Shown here piece by piece: positions 14,954 to 24,236 of a DNA stretch of 53,722 bases. The notes beneath the pieces were generated by a model, which worked only from the letters and a program-made list of their open reading frames with translations, had not been told where the DNA came from and searched no databases. The stretch covers positions 1 through 53,722 of the forward strand of contig CAMFKX010000005.1 of assembly GCA_945957375.1 (NCBI GenBank). The letters are read 5' to 3'. Position 1 is the stretch's first letter. Each line of letters starts with the position of its first letter. The stretch is from an uncultured Roseiarcus sp. (GTDB lineage: Bacteria > Pseudomonadota > Alphaproteobacteria > Rhizobiales > Beijerinckiaceae). A program made the position numbers and the translations under genes.

Positions 14954-16234
14954 ATGAAGCCCTTCTCGATCATCCCGGAAAACAGCCAGTGGGTTTCGCT
15001 CGCCAGCCACCAGGCGTGGCTCGAAAACCAGGCTGAGGCGCTGTTCGCGTTCTATGAGCGGGGAATCCTCAATCCGCTCGGCGGTTTTCACGATCTCGAC
15101 GACTTCGGTCGCCCTGTCGCGCCCGGCTACGGCGCAGGCGCCTCGCCGGCGCGTTACTTGTTCGCCACGACCCGAATCGTCCACGCCTATGCGATCGCGC
15201 ATCTCATGGGCCGGCCGGGCGCGGACGTCATCGTCGACCACGGCATGGCCTTCCTGTGGAACGGCCACCGCGATCCGGACCACGGCGGCTATTACTGGGG
15301 GGTCGGGTACGAAGGGCCGACCGACAGCGTCAAGCAGGCTTACGGCCACGCTTTCGTGCTTCTCGCCGCCTCGAGCGCCAAGGTCGCCGGACATCCGGAC
15401 GCGGACCGGCTGCTGACCGACGTCTCGACCGTCATCCGCGACCGGTTCTGGGAGGAGGAATACGGAGCGGTGGCCGAGGAGTTCACCCGGGACTGGCGCA
15501 GTTTCGACGCCTACCGGGGCCAGAACTCCAACATGCACCTGACCGAGGCGCTGATGGCGGCGTTCGAGGCCACCGGCGATTCGACCTATCTGCGCATGGC
15601 GGAGCGGGTGGCCGAGCGCATCATCCACGCCAACGCCGCCGCGTACGACTGGCGACTGCCGGAGCACTTCACCACGGACTGGCGCGTCAACCCCGACTAC
15701 GCGGGCAGCCCGATGTTCCGCCCCTATGGCACGACCCCGGGTCATTCGCTCGAATGGTCGCGGCTGCTGCTGCAGCTCTGGGAGCTCGGCGGACGCAAGC
15801 TCGACTGGGCGCCGGAGGCGGCGAAGGCGCTGTTCGACCGGGCCGTCGCCGACGGCTGGGACCATGAAACCGGCGGCTTCTATTACACGCTGGAATGGGA
15901 CGGGCGGCCGCGCATCCGCGACCGCTACTGGTGGCCGTGCTGCGAGGGCATAGGGGCCGCCGCGTTCCTCAACGCCATTTTCCCCGATCCGACGCACGAA
16001 CGCTGGTATCGGCAAATCTGGAGCTTCGTCGCGGCCCGCTTCATCGACCGGGAGAACGGCGGCTGGCGCGCCCAGCTCGACGACGGGTTGCGCCCGAACG
16101 CGAACCCGTTCTTCGGCAAGATCGACATCTACCACTCCTTGCAGGCGTGTCTGATCCCGACGCTGCCCGCGACCGGCAGCATTACGCGGGGCCTCGCAGC
16201 CCGCTTGGGCCAAAGGAGAGACGGCGCGGCTTGA
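14954..16234 (+). CDS. AGE/YihS-family aldose-ketose isomerase
   Basis: A 426-residue (alpha/alpha)6-barrel enzyme of the N-acylglucosamine 2-epimerase superfamily. The segments GGFHDLDDFGRP, ATTRIVHAYAIAH, VDHGMAFLWNG, DPDHGGYYWG and GHAFVLLA, and the later EHFTTDWRVN and GTTPGHSLEWSRLLLQL, match the YihS-type branch, which isomerises mannose/fructose or sulfoquinovose. The conserved His residues of the GH-S/EW and HGG motifs are present. No sulfoquinovose pathway genes are nearby, so the sugar cannot be assigned. ATG 14954 gives the family start. No clear operon partners: the next gene downstream is a small secreted protein 110 bases away. Confidence 0.85.
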   Translation: MKPFSIIPENSQWVSLASHQAWLENQAEALFAFYERGILNPLGGFHDLDDFGRPVAPGYGAGASPARYLFATTRIVHAYAIAHLMGRPGADVIVDHGMAFLWNGHRDPDHGGYYWGVGYEGPTDSVKQAYGHAFVLLAASSAKVAGHPDADRLLTDVSTVIRDRFWEEEYGAVAEEFTRDWRSFDAYRGQNSNMHLTEALMAAFEATGDSTYLRMAERVAERIIHANAAAYDWRLPEHFTTDWRVNPDYAGSPMFRPYGTTPGHSLEWSRLLLQLWELGGRKLDWAPEAAKALFDRAVADGWDHETGGFYYTLEWDGRPRIRDRYWWPCCEGIGAAAFLNAIFPDPTHERWYRQIWSFVAARFIDRENGGWRAQLDDGLRPNANPFFGKIDIYHSLQACLIPTLPATGSITRGLAARLGQRRDGAA

Positions 16235-16344
16235 TTTTTCCTCGCGAATCCGTCACTGGCCGGCGGCGGCGTTAACCGCGCGTTTATCCGCATGCCGGAA
16301 ATTGCGCGGAATCGACCGTTTCCTGGGCTCCTCACGGAAAAGTC

Positions 16345-16629
16345 ATGACGATCTCGACGTTCGGCCGTCGCCTGTACGCAGCTCTGACCTTGACGGTGAT
16401 CATGGCCGCCAGCGTCCCGTCCTCCGCGCAGGCGCCCAGCACGTATCAGATCGCCGCGGCCTCGGGCTATGGCGTGGAGGAGTGTCTTGCGGAAGGCGGC
16501 GAATGCGGCCGCGCGGTTGCGGACGCCTGGTGCGCGGCCAACGGTCGCGGGGCGGCTCTGGAGTTCGGGCGCGCTACGCTGCCGCCTCGCGCCGATCAGG
16601 CGCCGTATTTCGTGACCTGCGGCGACTGA
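16345..16629 (+). CDS. Small secreted cysteine-containing protein
   Basis: A 94-residue protein with a Sec signal peptide (about residues 1-29, hydrophobic LYAALTLTVIMAAS, cleavage near SSAQA). The mature 65 residues contain four cysteines (EECLAEGGECG, DAWCAANG, VTCGD), enough for two disulfides. GGAAAAGTC precedes ATG 16345. It ends nine bases from the end of the convergent creA gene. I recall similar short proteins in Hyphomicrobiales genomes without a known function. Confidence 0.7.
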   Translation: MTISTFGRRLYAALTLTVIMAASVPSSAQAPSTYQIAAASGYGVEECLAEGGECGRAVADAWCAANGRGAALEFGRATLPPRADQAPYFVTCGD

Positions 16630-16638
16630 TCGCGCGAA

Positions 16639-17157
16639 TCAGCGCAAATAATCGGAACACTTCGGGATGTCGCCGACGCCGCCCCATGGCTGAATAGGGA
16701 CAGACGACGTCGAGTTCTTGGGCGAGCCTTCGACCAGCTTGTCGCTGTAGGTCATATAGACCAGGATGTTGCGCTTCGGGTCGCAGCCCCGCACGATCTG
16801 CATCCGCTTGAAGAAGACCGAGCGCTTCTCGCTGAAGACGACATCGCCTTGCGAGAACTTGTCCCGGAACTTGATCGGGCCGTATTGTCTGCAGGCGAGC
16901 GAGATATCGGAGGTCTGCTCGGCGAGGCCGAGGGCGCCGGTGACCCCGCCTTTTTCCGGCGTCGTATAGTGGCACGCCACGCCGTCGACGACGGGATCGT
17001 CGATTCCGTAGACCGCCAGCTTGTCGTTGGGCGTCAACAGCTTGAAGGTCGTCGACTTGCGGAAGATCAAGTCGGGATCGAGCGATTCGGCTCGCGCCGG
17101 CTGCAACGCCAGCAGGATCACAAGGGCGGCGCCCGCGCTTCGGAGCAACGTCAGCAA
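16639..17157 (-). CDS. creA: CreA family protein (periplasmic)
   Basis: A 172-residue CreA (PF05981) protein. A TTG start at 17157 is chosen because AGGAAG lies about five bases upstream and it gives a clean signal peptide ending LALQPARA. The frame open to 17322 adds 55 residues with no signal character. The core shows the family pattern ITxxxxxDPxVxGVxCHYTTPEKGG in outline, with TGALGLAEQTSDISLACRQYGPI, and a conserved cysteine pair (GVACHY, RGCDPKRN). CreA proteins are small periplasmic proteins of unclear role despite the creABCD name. No other cre gene is here. It is divergent from the ATP-grasp gene. Confidence 0.85.
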   Translation of the reverse strand: MLTLLRSAGAALVILLALQPARAESLDPDLIFRKSTTFKLLTPNDKLAVYGIDDPVVDGVACHYTTPEKGGVTGALGLAEQTSDISLACRQYGPIKFRDKFSQGDVVFSEKRSVFFKRMQIVRGCDPKRNILVYMTYSDKLVEGSPKNSTSSVPIQPWGGVGDIPKCSDYLR

Positions 17158-17368
17158 TTCGGCTTCCTGTCTGTCGTGCCGGGGTCCATAACATAAGAGC
17201 GTTGGCCATGAACGCCAACTCCCCTGCGTCGTGTCGAAGCAGGCGATTTCATCACGCTGGCGCCAAGCTTGTTTGCCGGGCATAGTGCCGCTTCGAGCGG
17301 GTGCGGGGACGCCGACGACCATCTCAATCGGAGCGCTTACGGTTCATGGGGCTCGCTTGCCAGCACGA

Positions 17369-19882
17369 TTGACCACGGCTGCCGCCGCCTCGGATGACCG
17401 TGCCTTGAGGCGCCTCGACGCCTGGACTCGGGACTATGCGCCGCTGCCCGGCATTCCCGATGAGTTCGTCGACGCCGAAGGCAACAGCCGCGAGCACTGG
17501 CGGCGGACGCTGGCCGCGTTCGCGACCTTCGACGCGAGCGAGATGCATCAGCGATTCGCCGCGGCCGATCGGCGCATCCGCAATCGGGGCCTGTCTTACC
17601 GGGTCGTCGGGGAAAAGGACGAGCGCGTCTGGCCGATCGGCAGGATGCCGCTGCTGATCACCGAGGCGGAGTGGCGTCAGATCGCCGAGGGGATCTGTCA
17701 GCGCGCCGAACTGCTGGAGCGAGTGCTCTCCGACGTCTACGGCGCCGGCGATCTGATCGCGAGCGGCGCGCTTCCCGCTGCGGCGATCACCGGCTCGATG
17801 GATTACGTCCCGGAGATGCGCGGCGTGAGGCCTCCCGGCGGGCGCGGGCTTCGCCTTTACGCGGCCGATATCGGCAGGGGCCCCGACGGGTCCTGGTGGG
17901 TGCTCGGCGACCGGACGCAGGCCCCGTCCGGGTGCGGCTACGCGCTCGAGAACCGCCTCGTGGTCTCGCAGGCCTTCTCCGATCTCTATTCGAAGTTGAA
18001 CGTGCAGCGGCTGGCGCCGTTCTTCCGGGCGCTTGGAGCCGGCCTCAAGTCGGCGGGGCAGCGCGCGGAGCCCCGCATCGCCATCCTCAGTCCGGGCGCG
18101 CTCAGCGCGACCTACTCCGAGCAAGCCTATCTCGCCCGCTATCTTGGGTTTTTGCTGGTCGAAGGCGACGACCTCGTGATGCGCGACGGCCGCGTGTTCG
18201 TTCGCACCATCGCCGGCCTCAAGCGTTGCGACGTCATCTGGCGTCACATCGACGCGGACTGGTGCGACCCGCTGGAGCTGAACGCCGCCTCGCGCATCGG
18301 CGTCGCCGGCCTGTTCGATGCGATCCGCCACGATGGTGTCGCGGTCGAAAACATGCCGGGAACCGGTTTCATAGAATCGCGCGCGATGCTCGCGTTCCTG
18401 CCGGCGCTCGCCGGGAGGCTGCTCGGCCAGGATCTGTCGATGCCGAACACCGCGACCTGGTGGTGCGGTCAGCCGAAGGAACGCGAGCGGGTCCTCGACG
18501 AGTTCGAGTCGATCTCCATCGCGCCGGCCTTCGGCAATGAGTTGCCGGTGTTGAAGGGGCGATCGAGCGTCGTCGTGGAGGAACTCTCCGCCAGAGAAAA
18601 GGCCCTGCTGCGCGACGCCATCGCCGCGCGCGGGCTCGACTATGTCGGCCAGGAAGTCGTGCGCCTGTCGACGGCGCCGCGCTGGGTCGACAACCGCCTG
18701 GAACCGCGCCCCTTCGTCCTGCGGGTCTATTGCGCGGCGACTCCGCAAGGCTGGCGCGTGATGCCCGGCGGCTTCTGCCGAATTTCCGACCGTCTCGACG
18801 CCCGCGCCGTGTCGATGGGCGACGGCGTCGAATCAGCCGACGTCTGGGTGCTGGCCGAAGAGCCCGTCGACGCGTCGAGCCTGCTGCCGAGCCCCGACAG
18901 CGTCCGCATCACGCGGCTCCTCGGCAACCTCCCGAGCCGAGCGGCGGACAATCTGTTCTGGTTCGGCCGCTATCTCGAGCGGGCGGAAGCGACGCTGAGA
19001 GTGGTCCGCTGCCTCGCCGCCCGCTCGGTCGATCCCGACGCGCCGATCCAGGTCGGCCGACAGGCGCTGGACCGACTGATGGGGGTGCTGGTCGGCTGGG
19101 GCGCGGTGGACGCGGCGACTCTCAAGGAGGGAGCGGCCGAAACCGCCGCCAAGGCGCTGCGCGACGCGAAGCATCACGGCTCCGCGCTGGCGCTGGCGCA
19201 CTCGGCGCGAAGCGCCGCCTCCGTCATTCGCGAGCGCCTCACCTACAAGACCTGGGAGCTGATCGGCCGGCTCGAGGGCTCTATCAATCCGGCGCGCGAC
19301 CGCAGGCTGTCGGCGGGCGACATCGTCGATCTGACCGACGAGGCGCTGACCGTGATCGCCGCGTTGTCCGGCCTGTTCGACGAGAACTTCAACCGGGGCG
19401 CTGGCTGGGTGTTTTACGTCATGGGACGTTGCGTGGAGCGCGGCGCGAACACCTGTCGGTTGCTTCGCCAGTTCGCCGGCAACGACGCCACCGAGCAGAC
19501 CCTCGGCGTCATGCTCGACCTGATCGACTCCCAGATCACCTACAGCTCCCGCTATCTGGTCGGCGTGGCGCTCGCGCCGGTTCGCGACATGGCCCTGCTC
19601 GACCCGTTCAACCCGAGATCGGTCGCCTTTCAGGTCAAGCGCATCGACGACGGCATTGCGACGCTGCCGGTGCTGCGGCGGGACGGCATTCTGGAGGAGC
19701 CGCGACGGCTGACGACCTCGCTGCTCGCCGATCTCAGCACCGAACGCGCCGAAATGCTCGACGATTCGAGCATTCTGGCGGTGGAGCAGCGGCTGCTTGC
19801 GCTCGGCGACGCCATCGCCGCGCGCTATTTCCTTCAGGGCGCCGCCCACGGCCGGGCCGAAAAGATCACGGGTCTCGCGTGA
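17369..19882 (+). CDS. Fusion of circularly permuted ATP-grasp (DUF404/DUF407) and alpha-E (DUF403) domains
   Basis: An approximately 837-residue two-part protein. The first ~480 residues are a circularly permuted ATP-grasp domain (GLSYRVVGEKDERVWPIGRMP, SMDYVPEMRGVRPPGGRGLRLYAADIGRGPDGSWWVLGDRTQAPSG in part, VIWRHIDADWCDPLEL). The last ~310 form the all-helical alpha-E domain, with the RAADNLFWFGRYLERAE start. These domains are predicted to make peptide-like amide bonds and often occur with transglutaminases, as here. In many genomes they are separate genes. The start is uncertain: TTG 17357 or 17369 fit best, GTG 17231 is the longest option. The stop overlaps the transglutaminase GTG. Confidence 0.85.
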   Translation: MTTAAAASDDRALRRLDAWTRDYAPLPGIPDEFVDAEGNSREHWRRTLAAFATFDASEMHQRFAAADRRIRNRGLSYRVVGEKDERVWPIGRMPLLITEAEWRQIAEGICQRAELLERVLSDVYGAGDLIASGALPAAAITGSMDYVPEMRGVRPPGGRGLRLYAADIGRGPDGSWWVLGDRTQAPSGCGYALENRLVVSQAFSDLYSKLNVQRLAPFFRALGAGLKSAGQRAEPRIAILSPGALSATYSEQAYLARYLGFLLVEGDDLVMRDGRVFVRTIAGLKRCDVIWRHIDADWCDPLELNAASRIGVAGLFDAIRHDGVAVENMPGTGFIESRAMLAFLPALAGRLLGQDLSMPNTATWWCGQPKERERVLDEFESISIAPAFGNELPVLKGRSSVVVEELSAREKALLRDAIAARGLDYVGQEVVRLSTAPRWVDNRLEPRPFVLRVYCAATPQGWRVMPGGFCRISDRLDARAVSMGDGVESADVWVLAEEPVDASSLLPSPDSVRITRLLGNLPSRAADNLFWFGRYLERAEATLRVVRCLAARSVDPDAPIQVGRQALDRLMGVLVGWGAVDAATLKEGAAETAAKALRDAKHHGSALALAHSARSAASVIRERLTYKTWELIGRLEGSINPARDRRLSAGDIVDLTDEALTVIAALSGLFDENFNRGAGWVFYVMGRCVERGANTCRLLRQFAGNDATEQTLGVMLDLIDSQITYSSRYLVGVALAPVRDMALLDPFNPRSVAFQVKRIDDGIATLPVLRRDGILEEPRRLTTSLLADLSTERAEMLDDSSILAVEQRLLALGDAIAARYFLQGAAHGRAEKITGLA

Positions 19883-20748
19883 ACTACGACGTCACACACA
19901 TCACCCGCTACACCTACGGCGCGACGGTCGAGCTCACCACCGGGATCATGCGGCTGAAGCCGGTGAGCCGCGACGGACAGAGTCTCGAGCGCTTTAGCCT
20001 GAAGACCGATCCGCCATGCCTGCCGCCCGCCGAACGGATCGACGCATTCGGCAACGTGGCGCTGAGCCTGAGAATCGAGAAGCCGCACCGCGAAATGACC
20101 GTCGAGGCGGTATCCCGGGTGCGCATCGAGCGCCCGCCCGTGCTGGAGTTTTCGCCGCCCTGGGAATCCGTCGCGGCCGAAGCCTTGACAGCGCCCTCGC
20201 TCGACTTCGACAGTCCCGCCAACGCCCTCTACCGCTCGCGCGCGCTTTCGCTGTTCGACGACGCCACCGCCTATGCGCGCACGAGCTTCACGCCGCGCCG
20301 ACCGATCTATGAAGCGGCGATGGAGCTGACCCGCCGGATCTGCGCCGATTTCGCCTATGATCCCGAGGCGACCGATGTGACGACGCCCGCCCATGTCGCT
20401 TTCGCCCATCGCCGCGGCGTGTGCCAGGACTTCGCCCACATCATGATCGCCGGCCTTCGCGGACTGGGGCTTCCCGCCCTTTACGTCACCGGCTACATCC
20501 GCACCATCCCGCCCGCCGGCAAGGAGCGACTGGCGGGCGCCGACGCCTCCCACGCCTGGGTGTCGCTGTGGTGCGGCGCCTCGATGGGCTGGATGGACCT
20601 CGATCCCACCAACGCGATCGCCGTGCAGAACGACCACGTCGAGGTCGCTCGCGGACGCGACTATTCGGAGGCCTCGCCGATCGTGAGCGTGGTGCTTTCG
20701 TACGGCCGTCACGATCTCGAGGTCGAGGTGGACGTGGTTCCGGTGTGA
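19879..20748 (+). CDS. Transglutaminase-like protein with N-terminal bacterial domain
   Basis: A 289-residue protein with the bacterial transglutaminase-like N-terminal region (YDVTHITRYTYGATVEL) and a C-terminal papain-like core. The triad is visible: Cys182 (GVCQDF), His225 (ASHAW) and Asp242 (DLDPTN). No signal peptide is seen, so it acts in the cytoplasm. The GTG start overlaps the ATP-grasp/alpha-E stop (GTGA), so the two products are made together and probably act on the same peptide or protein substrate, by making or hydrolysing amide bonds. The substrate is not known for the family. Confidence 0.9.
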   Translation: MNYDVTHITRYTYGATVELTTGIMRLKPVSRDGQSLERFSLKTDPPCLPPAERIDAFGNVALSLRIEKPHREMTVEAVSRVRIERPPVLEFSPPWESVAAEALTAPSLDFDSPANALYRSRALSLFDDATAYARTSFTPRRPIYEAAMELTRRICADFAYDPEATDVTTPAHVAFAHRRGVCQDFAHIMIAGLRGLGLPALYVTGYIRTIPPAGKERLAGADASHAWVSLWCGASMGWMDLDPTNAIAVQNDHVEVARGRDYSEASPIVSVVLSYGRHDLEVEVDVVPV

Positions 20749-20816
20749 ACGCGTCGCGTGCTGGCGGCGGGCGAACGAACATGCTTTAAGGCCGCCGCGC
20801 GAGAAGGATCCCTACG

Positions 20817-21056
20817 ATGGCCGATCATTCCATTCCCCATTTCCACAACGATCCCGGTGTCCATTCGATCAAGGTCCGGGTGAAGAAGTTCATGTGCACC
20901 GGGGCGAGGCCGCCGTTCGATCACCCGCACATCTTTATCGACATGGGTTCGGACAGCGAGACGATCTGCTCGTATTGCTCGACCCGGTACGTCTACGATG
21001 CGGCCCTGGCCGGGATCTGCGCGCCGCCGGAGTGCGAACTGCGCACGGCCGCCTGA
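20817..21056 (+). CDS. zf-CHCC zinc-finger protein (NDUFS6-like)
   Basis: A 79-residue protein with the CHCC zinc-finger pattern: Cys27 (KFMCTG), His36/His38 (PFDHPHIFIDM), Cys51 and Cys54 (ETICSYCSTRY). The mitochondrial relative NDUFS6 is an accessory subunit of complex I, and free-standing alphaproteobacterial copies may bind the same complex. AAGGATCCCTACG precedes ATG 20817. The FAD monooxygenase begins one base after its stop (TGA-C-ATG), an association seen widely in this order. Confidence 0.9.
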   Translation: MADHSIPHFHNDPGVHSIKVRVKKFMCTGARPPFDHPHIFIDMGSDSETICSYCSTRYVYDAALAGICAPPECELRTAA

Positions 21057-21057
21057 C

Positions 21058-22236
21058 ATGGACGCCCGGCGCGCGATCGTCGTCGGCGCCGGCGTCGGCG
21101 GCTTGGCGGCGGCGCTTGCCGCGGCCCGGGCCGGCCTCGACGTCTCGATCTACGAACGGGCGCCGGCGCTCGAGGAGTTCGGCGCCGGCCTGCAACTGAC
21201 CCCCAACGCGACGCGCGTCCTGGCTAAACTCGGCGCGCTCGATGCGGTCCGCGACGTCGCGATGGTTCCCGACGCGGTCTCCGTGCTGCGCGGGTCGGAC
21301 GACGCGGTCCTGATGCAGCTCGCGCTCGGCGACGCCGAGCGGCGCTGGGGCGCGCCCTATCTCGCCATGCATCGCGCCGACCTTCAGCAGGCGCTCGCGC
21401 GCGTGGCCCTGGCCGACCCGAGGATCCGGCTGACGCTGGGCGCACCCGTCGCAAGCGCGGCGACCGACGGCGACCTGGCCGCGGTCGAGTTCGCGCAGGG
21501 CGGGAAAGACGCCGCCGATCTCGTCATCGGCGCGGACGGCCTGCGGTCGCAGGCGCGCCGCCAGTTGGCGTCGAGCCAGACCGACGGTCCCGCCTTCACC
21601 GGACGGGTCGCCTTTCGCGCGACGGCGCCCGCCGACCGAGTGGACCGACGCTGGCGAGAGGCCAGGGTCGTGCTTCGCCTCGGCCCCAACGCCCACCTGG
21701 TCCATTATCCGTTACGGGCCAATTCGATCGTCAATATCGTCGCCGTAATCGAGGATTCGTGGCGCGGAAGCGAGACCGACCACGCCTGGGACGGCGTCGC
21801 CGACCGCCCCGCGCTCGACCGCGCCTTCGCCTCCTGGTCGGCGTCGACGCGCAAGCTCCTCGCCGCCGCCGAAAACTGGCGCGCCTGGCCCCTCTTCGGT
21901 CGTCCCGCGCTCGGAGCCTTTGCGCTCGGCCGGATCGCGGTGGTCGGCGACGCCGCCCACCCGATGGTTCCGTTTCTGGCGCAAGGAGCCGCGCAGGCGA
22001 TCGAGGACGCCGGCGCGCTGGCGAACGTGCTGGCGGAGACGGACGACGTCCCGCAGGCCTTGGCCGCCTACTCCCGCGCTCGAGTCGCCCGAGCGACGCG
22101 GGTGCAGACCGAGGCGCTGCGCCAGGGCCGCATCTATCACATGGCCGGGGCGCTGGCGCTGGCCCGCGACGCCACGATGCGCGTGCTCGGCGGCAAGGCG
22201 TTGAGCGCGCGCTACGACTGGCTCTACGGGGCCTGA
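21058..22236 (+). CDS. FAD-dependent monooxygenase (salicylate hydroxylase/UbiH-like)
   Basis: A 392-residue class A flavoprotein hydroxylase. The FAD-binding motif GAGVGGLAAALAAARAG is at residues 9-25, with an ExR-type Glu after IYER. The middle DG motif is VIGADGLRS and the C-terminal GD motif is VVGDAAHPMVPFLAQG. The closest type is salicylate 1-hydroxylase or 3-hydroxybenzoate hydroxylase-like enzymes, but the aromatic substrate cannot be read from sequence. It is co-transcribed with the zinc-finger gene and ends in a 13-base convergent overlap with benE. Confidence 0.88.
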   Translation: MDARRAIVVGAGVGGLAAALAAARAGLDVSIYERAPALEEFGAGLQLTPNATRVLAKLGALDAVRDVAMVPDAVSVLRGSDDAVLMQLALGDAERRWGAPYLAMHRADLQQALARVALADPRIRLTLGAPVASAATDGDLAAVEFAQGGKDAADLVIGADGLRSQARRQLASSQTDGPAFTGRVAFRATAPADRVDRRWREARVVLRLGPNAHLVHYPLRANSIVNIVAVIEDSWRGSETDHAWDGVADRPALDRAFASWSASTRKLLAAAENWRAWPLFGRPALGAFALGRIAVVGDAAHPMVPFLAQGAAQAIEDAGALANVLAETDDVPQALAAYSRARVARATRVQTEALRQGRIYHMAGALALARDATMRVLGGKALSARYDWLYGA

Positions 22237-23405
22237 CGCTTGAGCGGCGAAGCGCCGGCGCGGGTCAGAGCCAACACCGCTCCGCCGGCGACGAGCCCCC
22301 AGAACGCGCCGCCGACCCCGTAGATCGTGACCCCGGACGCGGTGACCAGGAAGGTGATCAGCGCCGCCTCGCGCTCCGCCGCCTGGGCGAGCGCATTGTG
22401 CAGCGCCGAGCCGAACGCCCCGAGCAGCGCAAGTCCGGCGACAGCTTCGACGAGGATCGGCGCGCCGGAGGCGAGCGCGGTCACCGCGCCGGCGAGAAGC
22501 CCGAACACGGCCGAGGTCGCGCCGGCGGTCGCGGCGGCGATCCAGCGCTTGCCCGGATCGGGCGAGGCGTCGGGCGATGCGCACAGCGCCGCGGCGATCG
22601 AACTCAGATTGACCGCGTGCCCGCCAAACGGCGCGGCGACGAGGCTGAAAGCGCCTGTCGTCCAGATCATCCGGCCCGGGTTGGGGCGGAATCCGTAGGC
22701 GCCGAGGACCGCGAGTCCCGGCAGGTTCTGCGACGCCATGGTGACGAGGAACAGCGGCAGGCCGATGCCGATGACGGCGTCGAGCGAAAAGGTCGGCGTC
22801 ACGAAAACCGGCCGCGGCGTGATGCTCATCACGTCGATGCCTGTGGCGCGGCCGCTTGCGGCGATGACGGCGCCCGCGACCAGCGCGGCGATCGGCGTCG
22901 CATAGACCCGCTTCCAGCGCGAGACGACCAGCCAGGAGAGCACGATCAGGCCGGCGCCGACCGGCGCCTCGATCAGCGCGGCGATCGGCTTCAGGCACAG
23001 GCCAAAAAGCACGCCGGCGAGCATGGCGTTGGCGAGCGGGTCCGGGATCGCCGCGATCAGCCGCCCGAACGGCCGGATGAGCCCGGCGGCGATCAGGAGC
23101 AATCCGACCACGAGAAAGGCGCCGACCGCGGCGGGGAACCCGCCCGGAGTCGCGCCCGTCGCCGCCAGAAGCGCGGCGCCGGGCGTCGACCAGGCGACGA
23201 AGATCGGCATTCGCGTCGCGAAGCTCAGCACGACGCCGGCGACGCCCATCGCGACGGAAAGCGCCATCAGGCCCGAGGCCGCCTGCGCGTCCGTGGCGCC
23301 GACCGCAACCAGTCCCTTCAGCACGACGGCGAACGACGACGCGAAACCGACGAAGGCGGTCACGAGGCCGGCCGAGATGGGCTGCGCGAGGGATCGAGAG
23401 GACAT
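22224..23405 (-). CDS. benE: BenE-family benzoate/H+ symporter
   Basis: A 393-residue inner-membrane protein with about 11-12 hydrophobic segments. It has BenE-family segments near the start (SAGLVTAFVGFASSFAVVLKG), MPIFVAWSTPGAALLA, the loop SQNLPGLAVLGAYG and APFGGHAVNLSSIAAALC. Members import benzoate or purine-like compounds with protons. It is convergent with an aromatic-type monooxygenase, so a role in aromatic acid uptake is plausible but rests on context. No benABCD genes are in the window. Confidence 0.87.
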   Translation of the reverse strand: MSSRSLAQPISAGLVTAFVGFASSFAVVLKGLVAVGATDAQAASGLMALSVAMGVAGVVLSFATRMPIFVAWSTPGAALLAATGATPGGFPAAVGAFLVVGLLLIAAGLIRPFGRLIAAIPDPLANAMLAGVLFGLCLKPIAALIEAPVGAGLIVLSWLVVSRWKRVYATPIAALVAGAVIAASGRATGIDVMSITPRPVFVTPTFSLDAVIGIGLPLFLVTMASQNLPGLAVLGAYGFRPNPGRMIWTTGAFSLVAAPFGGHAVNLSSIAAALCASPDASPDPGKRWIAAATAGATSAVFGLLAGAVTALASGAPILVEAVAGLALLGAFGSALHNALAQAAEREAALITFLVTASGVTIYGVGGAFWGLVAGGAVLALTRAGASPLKRQAP

Positions 23406-23474
23406 CGGCGTCAGCCCGGTTCGTGATCGACCCGGTTGGACTTACAGGAAAGCGCCTCCGACAGGAAACGAAAA

Positions 23475-23487
23475 ATCGGTGACACTT
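23475..23487. repeat. Left terminal inverted repeat of the RAYT element
   Basis: ATCGGTGACACTT is the exact reverse complement of AAGTGTCACCGAT at 24237-24249, and the transposase gene lies between. The GTGTCACC core is commonly seen flanking RAYT genes. Confidence 0.85.
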
Positions 23488-23512
23488 ATTTCAATACCAA
23501 TTTCCCGCGAAG

Positions 23513-24187
23513 CTAACGCTCGATCGTGCGGGGCTTCGGCTTGCGCCCCCGCTTCCCCGGCCTCGGGTCGCGCCCGGTCTCTTCGGCCAGGCGGTCGAGG
23601 AACGCGGCGGAGCCAAGCGGCCGTCCGATCCCTTCGGCGGCGCGCAGCGCAGCCACCGCCTCCGCCTCGGGCTCCTCTTCGAGCAGATCGGCGAAACGGG
23701 CGACCCGCGACAGCAGCGGCCCCACGTCCGCCAGTCCGTCGCTCCGTTCCGCAAGATGCGCACGGACGCTCGACCACGGCCAGTCCTCGGCGCGCTCGAC
23801 AAGCCCCGCCCGCACCGGATTGAGCGCGACATAGCGCGCCGCCGCCATCAGATGACGCTCATCCATCGCGACCGAGCCGAAGCGCGACTGAAACAGGTGT
23901 CCGGTCACCCTGAGCCGCGCATTGACATAGGCGCTGTAGCGTCGGTGCGCCTTGCCGAGCGCGCGCGCCAGACCATCCGCGGTCGTCGGCGTCAGAATGA
24001 GATGGACGTGATTGGGCATCAGGCAATAGGCCCAGACGGCGACGCCCGCCTTGTCGCAGGCTTCGCGCAGGAGGTCGCGGTAGAGGCGATAGTCGTCGTC
24101 GCCGAAGAACACCGGCTCGCGCCGGTTGCCGCGCTGCGTCACGTGGTGCGGCAGATCGGGGACGACGTAGCGCGCGATTCGGGCCAA
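23513..24187 (-). CDS. REP-associated tyrosine transposase (RAYT, Y1/IS200-like)
   Basis: A 224-residue single-domain Y1_Tnp nuclease. The start MARIARYVVPDLPHHVTQRGN is the usual RAYT opening. The HUH motif is His60-Val-His62 (MPNHVHLI), and the likely catalytic tyrosine is Tyr84 in AHRRYSAYVN. A basic tail (GKRGRKPKPRTIER) ends the protein. The TTG start at 24187 has GGAGCGTCCG upstream. A longer frame from TTG 24238 starts inside the flanking repeat. RAYTs cleave single-stranded REP hairpins and are usually single-copy and domesticated rather than mobile. It stands alone between benE and aapP and is not codon-shifted. Confidence 0.9.
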   Translation of the reverse strand: MARIARYVVPDLPHHVTQRGNRREPVFFGDDDYRLYRDLLREACDKAGVAVWAYCLMPNHVHLILTPTTADGLARALGKAHRRYSAYVNARLRVTGHLFQSRFGSVAMDERHLMAAARYVALNPVRAGLVERAEDWPWSSVRAHLAERSDGLADVGPLLSRVARFADLLEEEPEAEAVAALRAAEGIGRPLGSAAFLDRLAEETGRDPRPGKRGRKPKPRTIER

Positions 24188-24236
24188 CGGACGCTCCAGG
24201 CTGATCCGGCGAGTATCGGAAAATAAGCAAAAAAGC

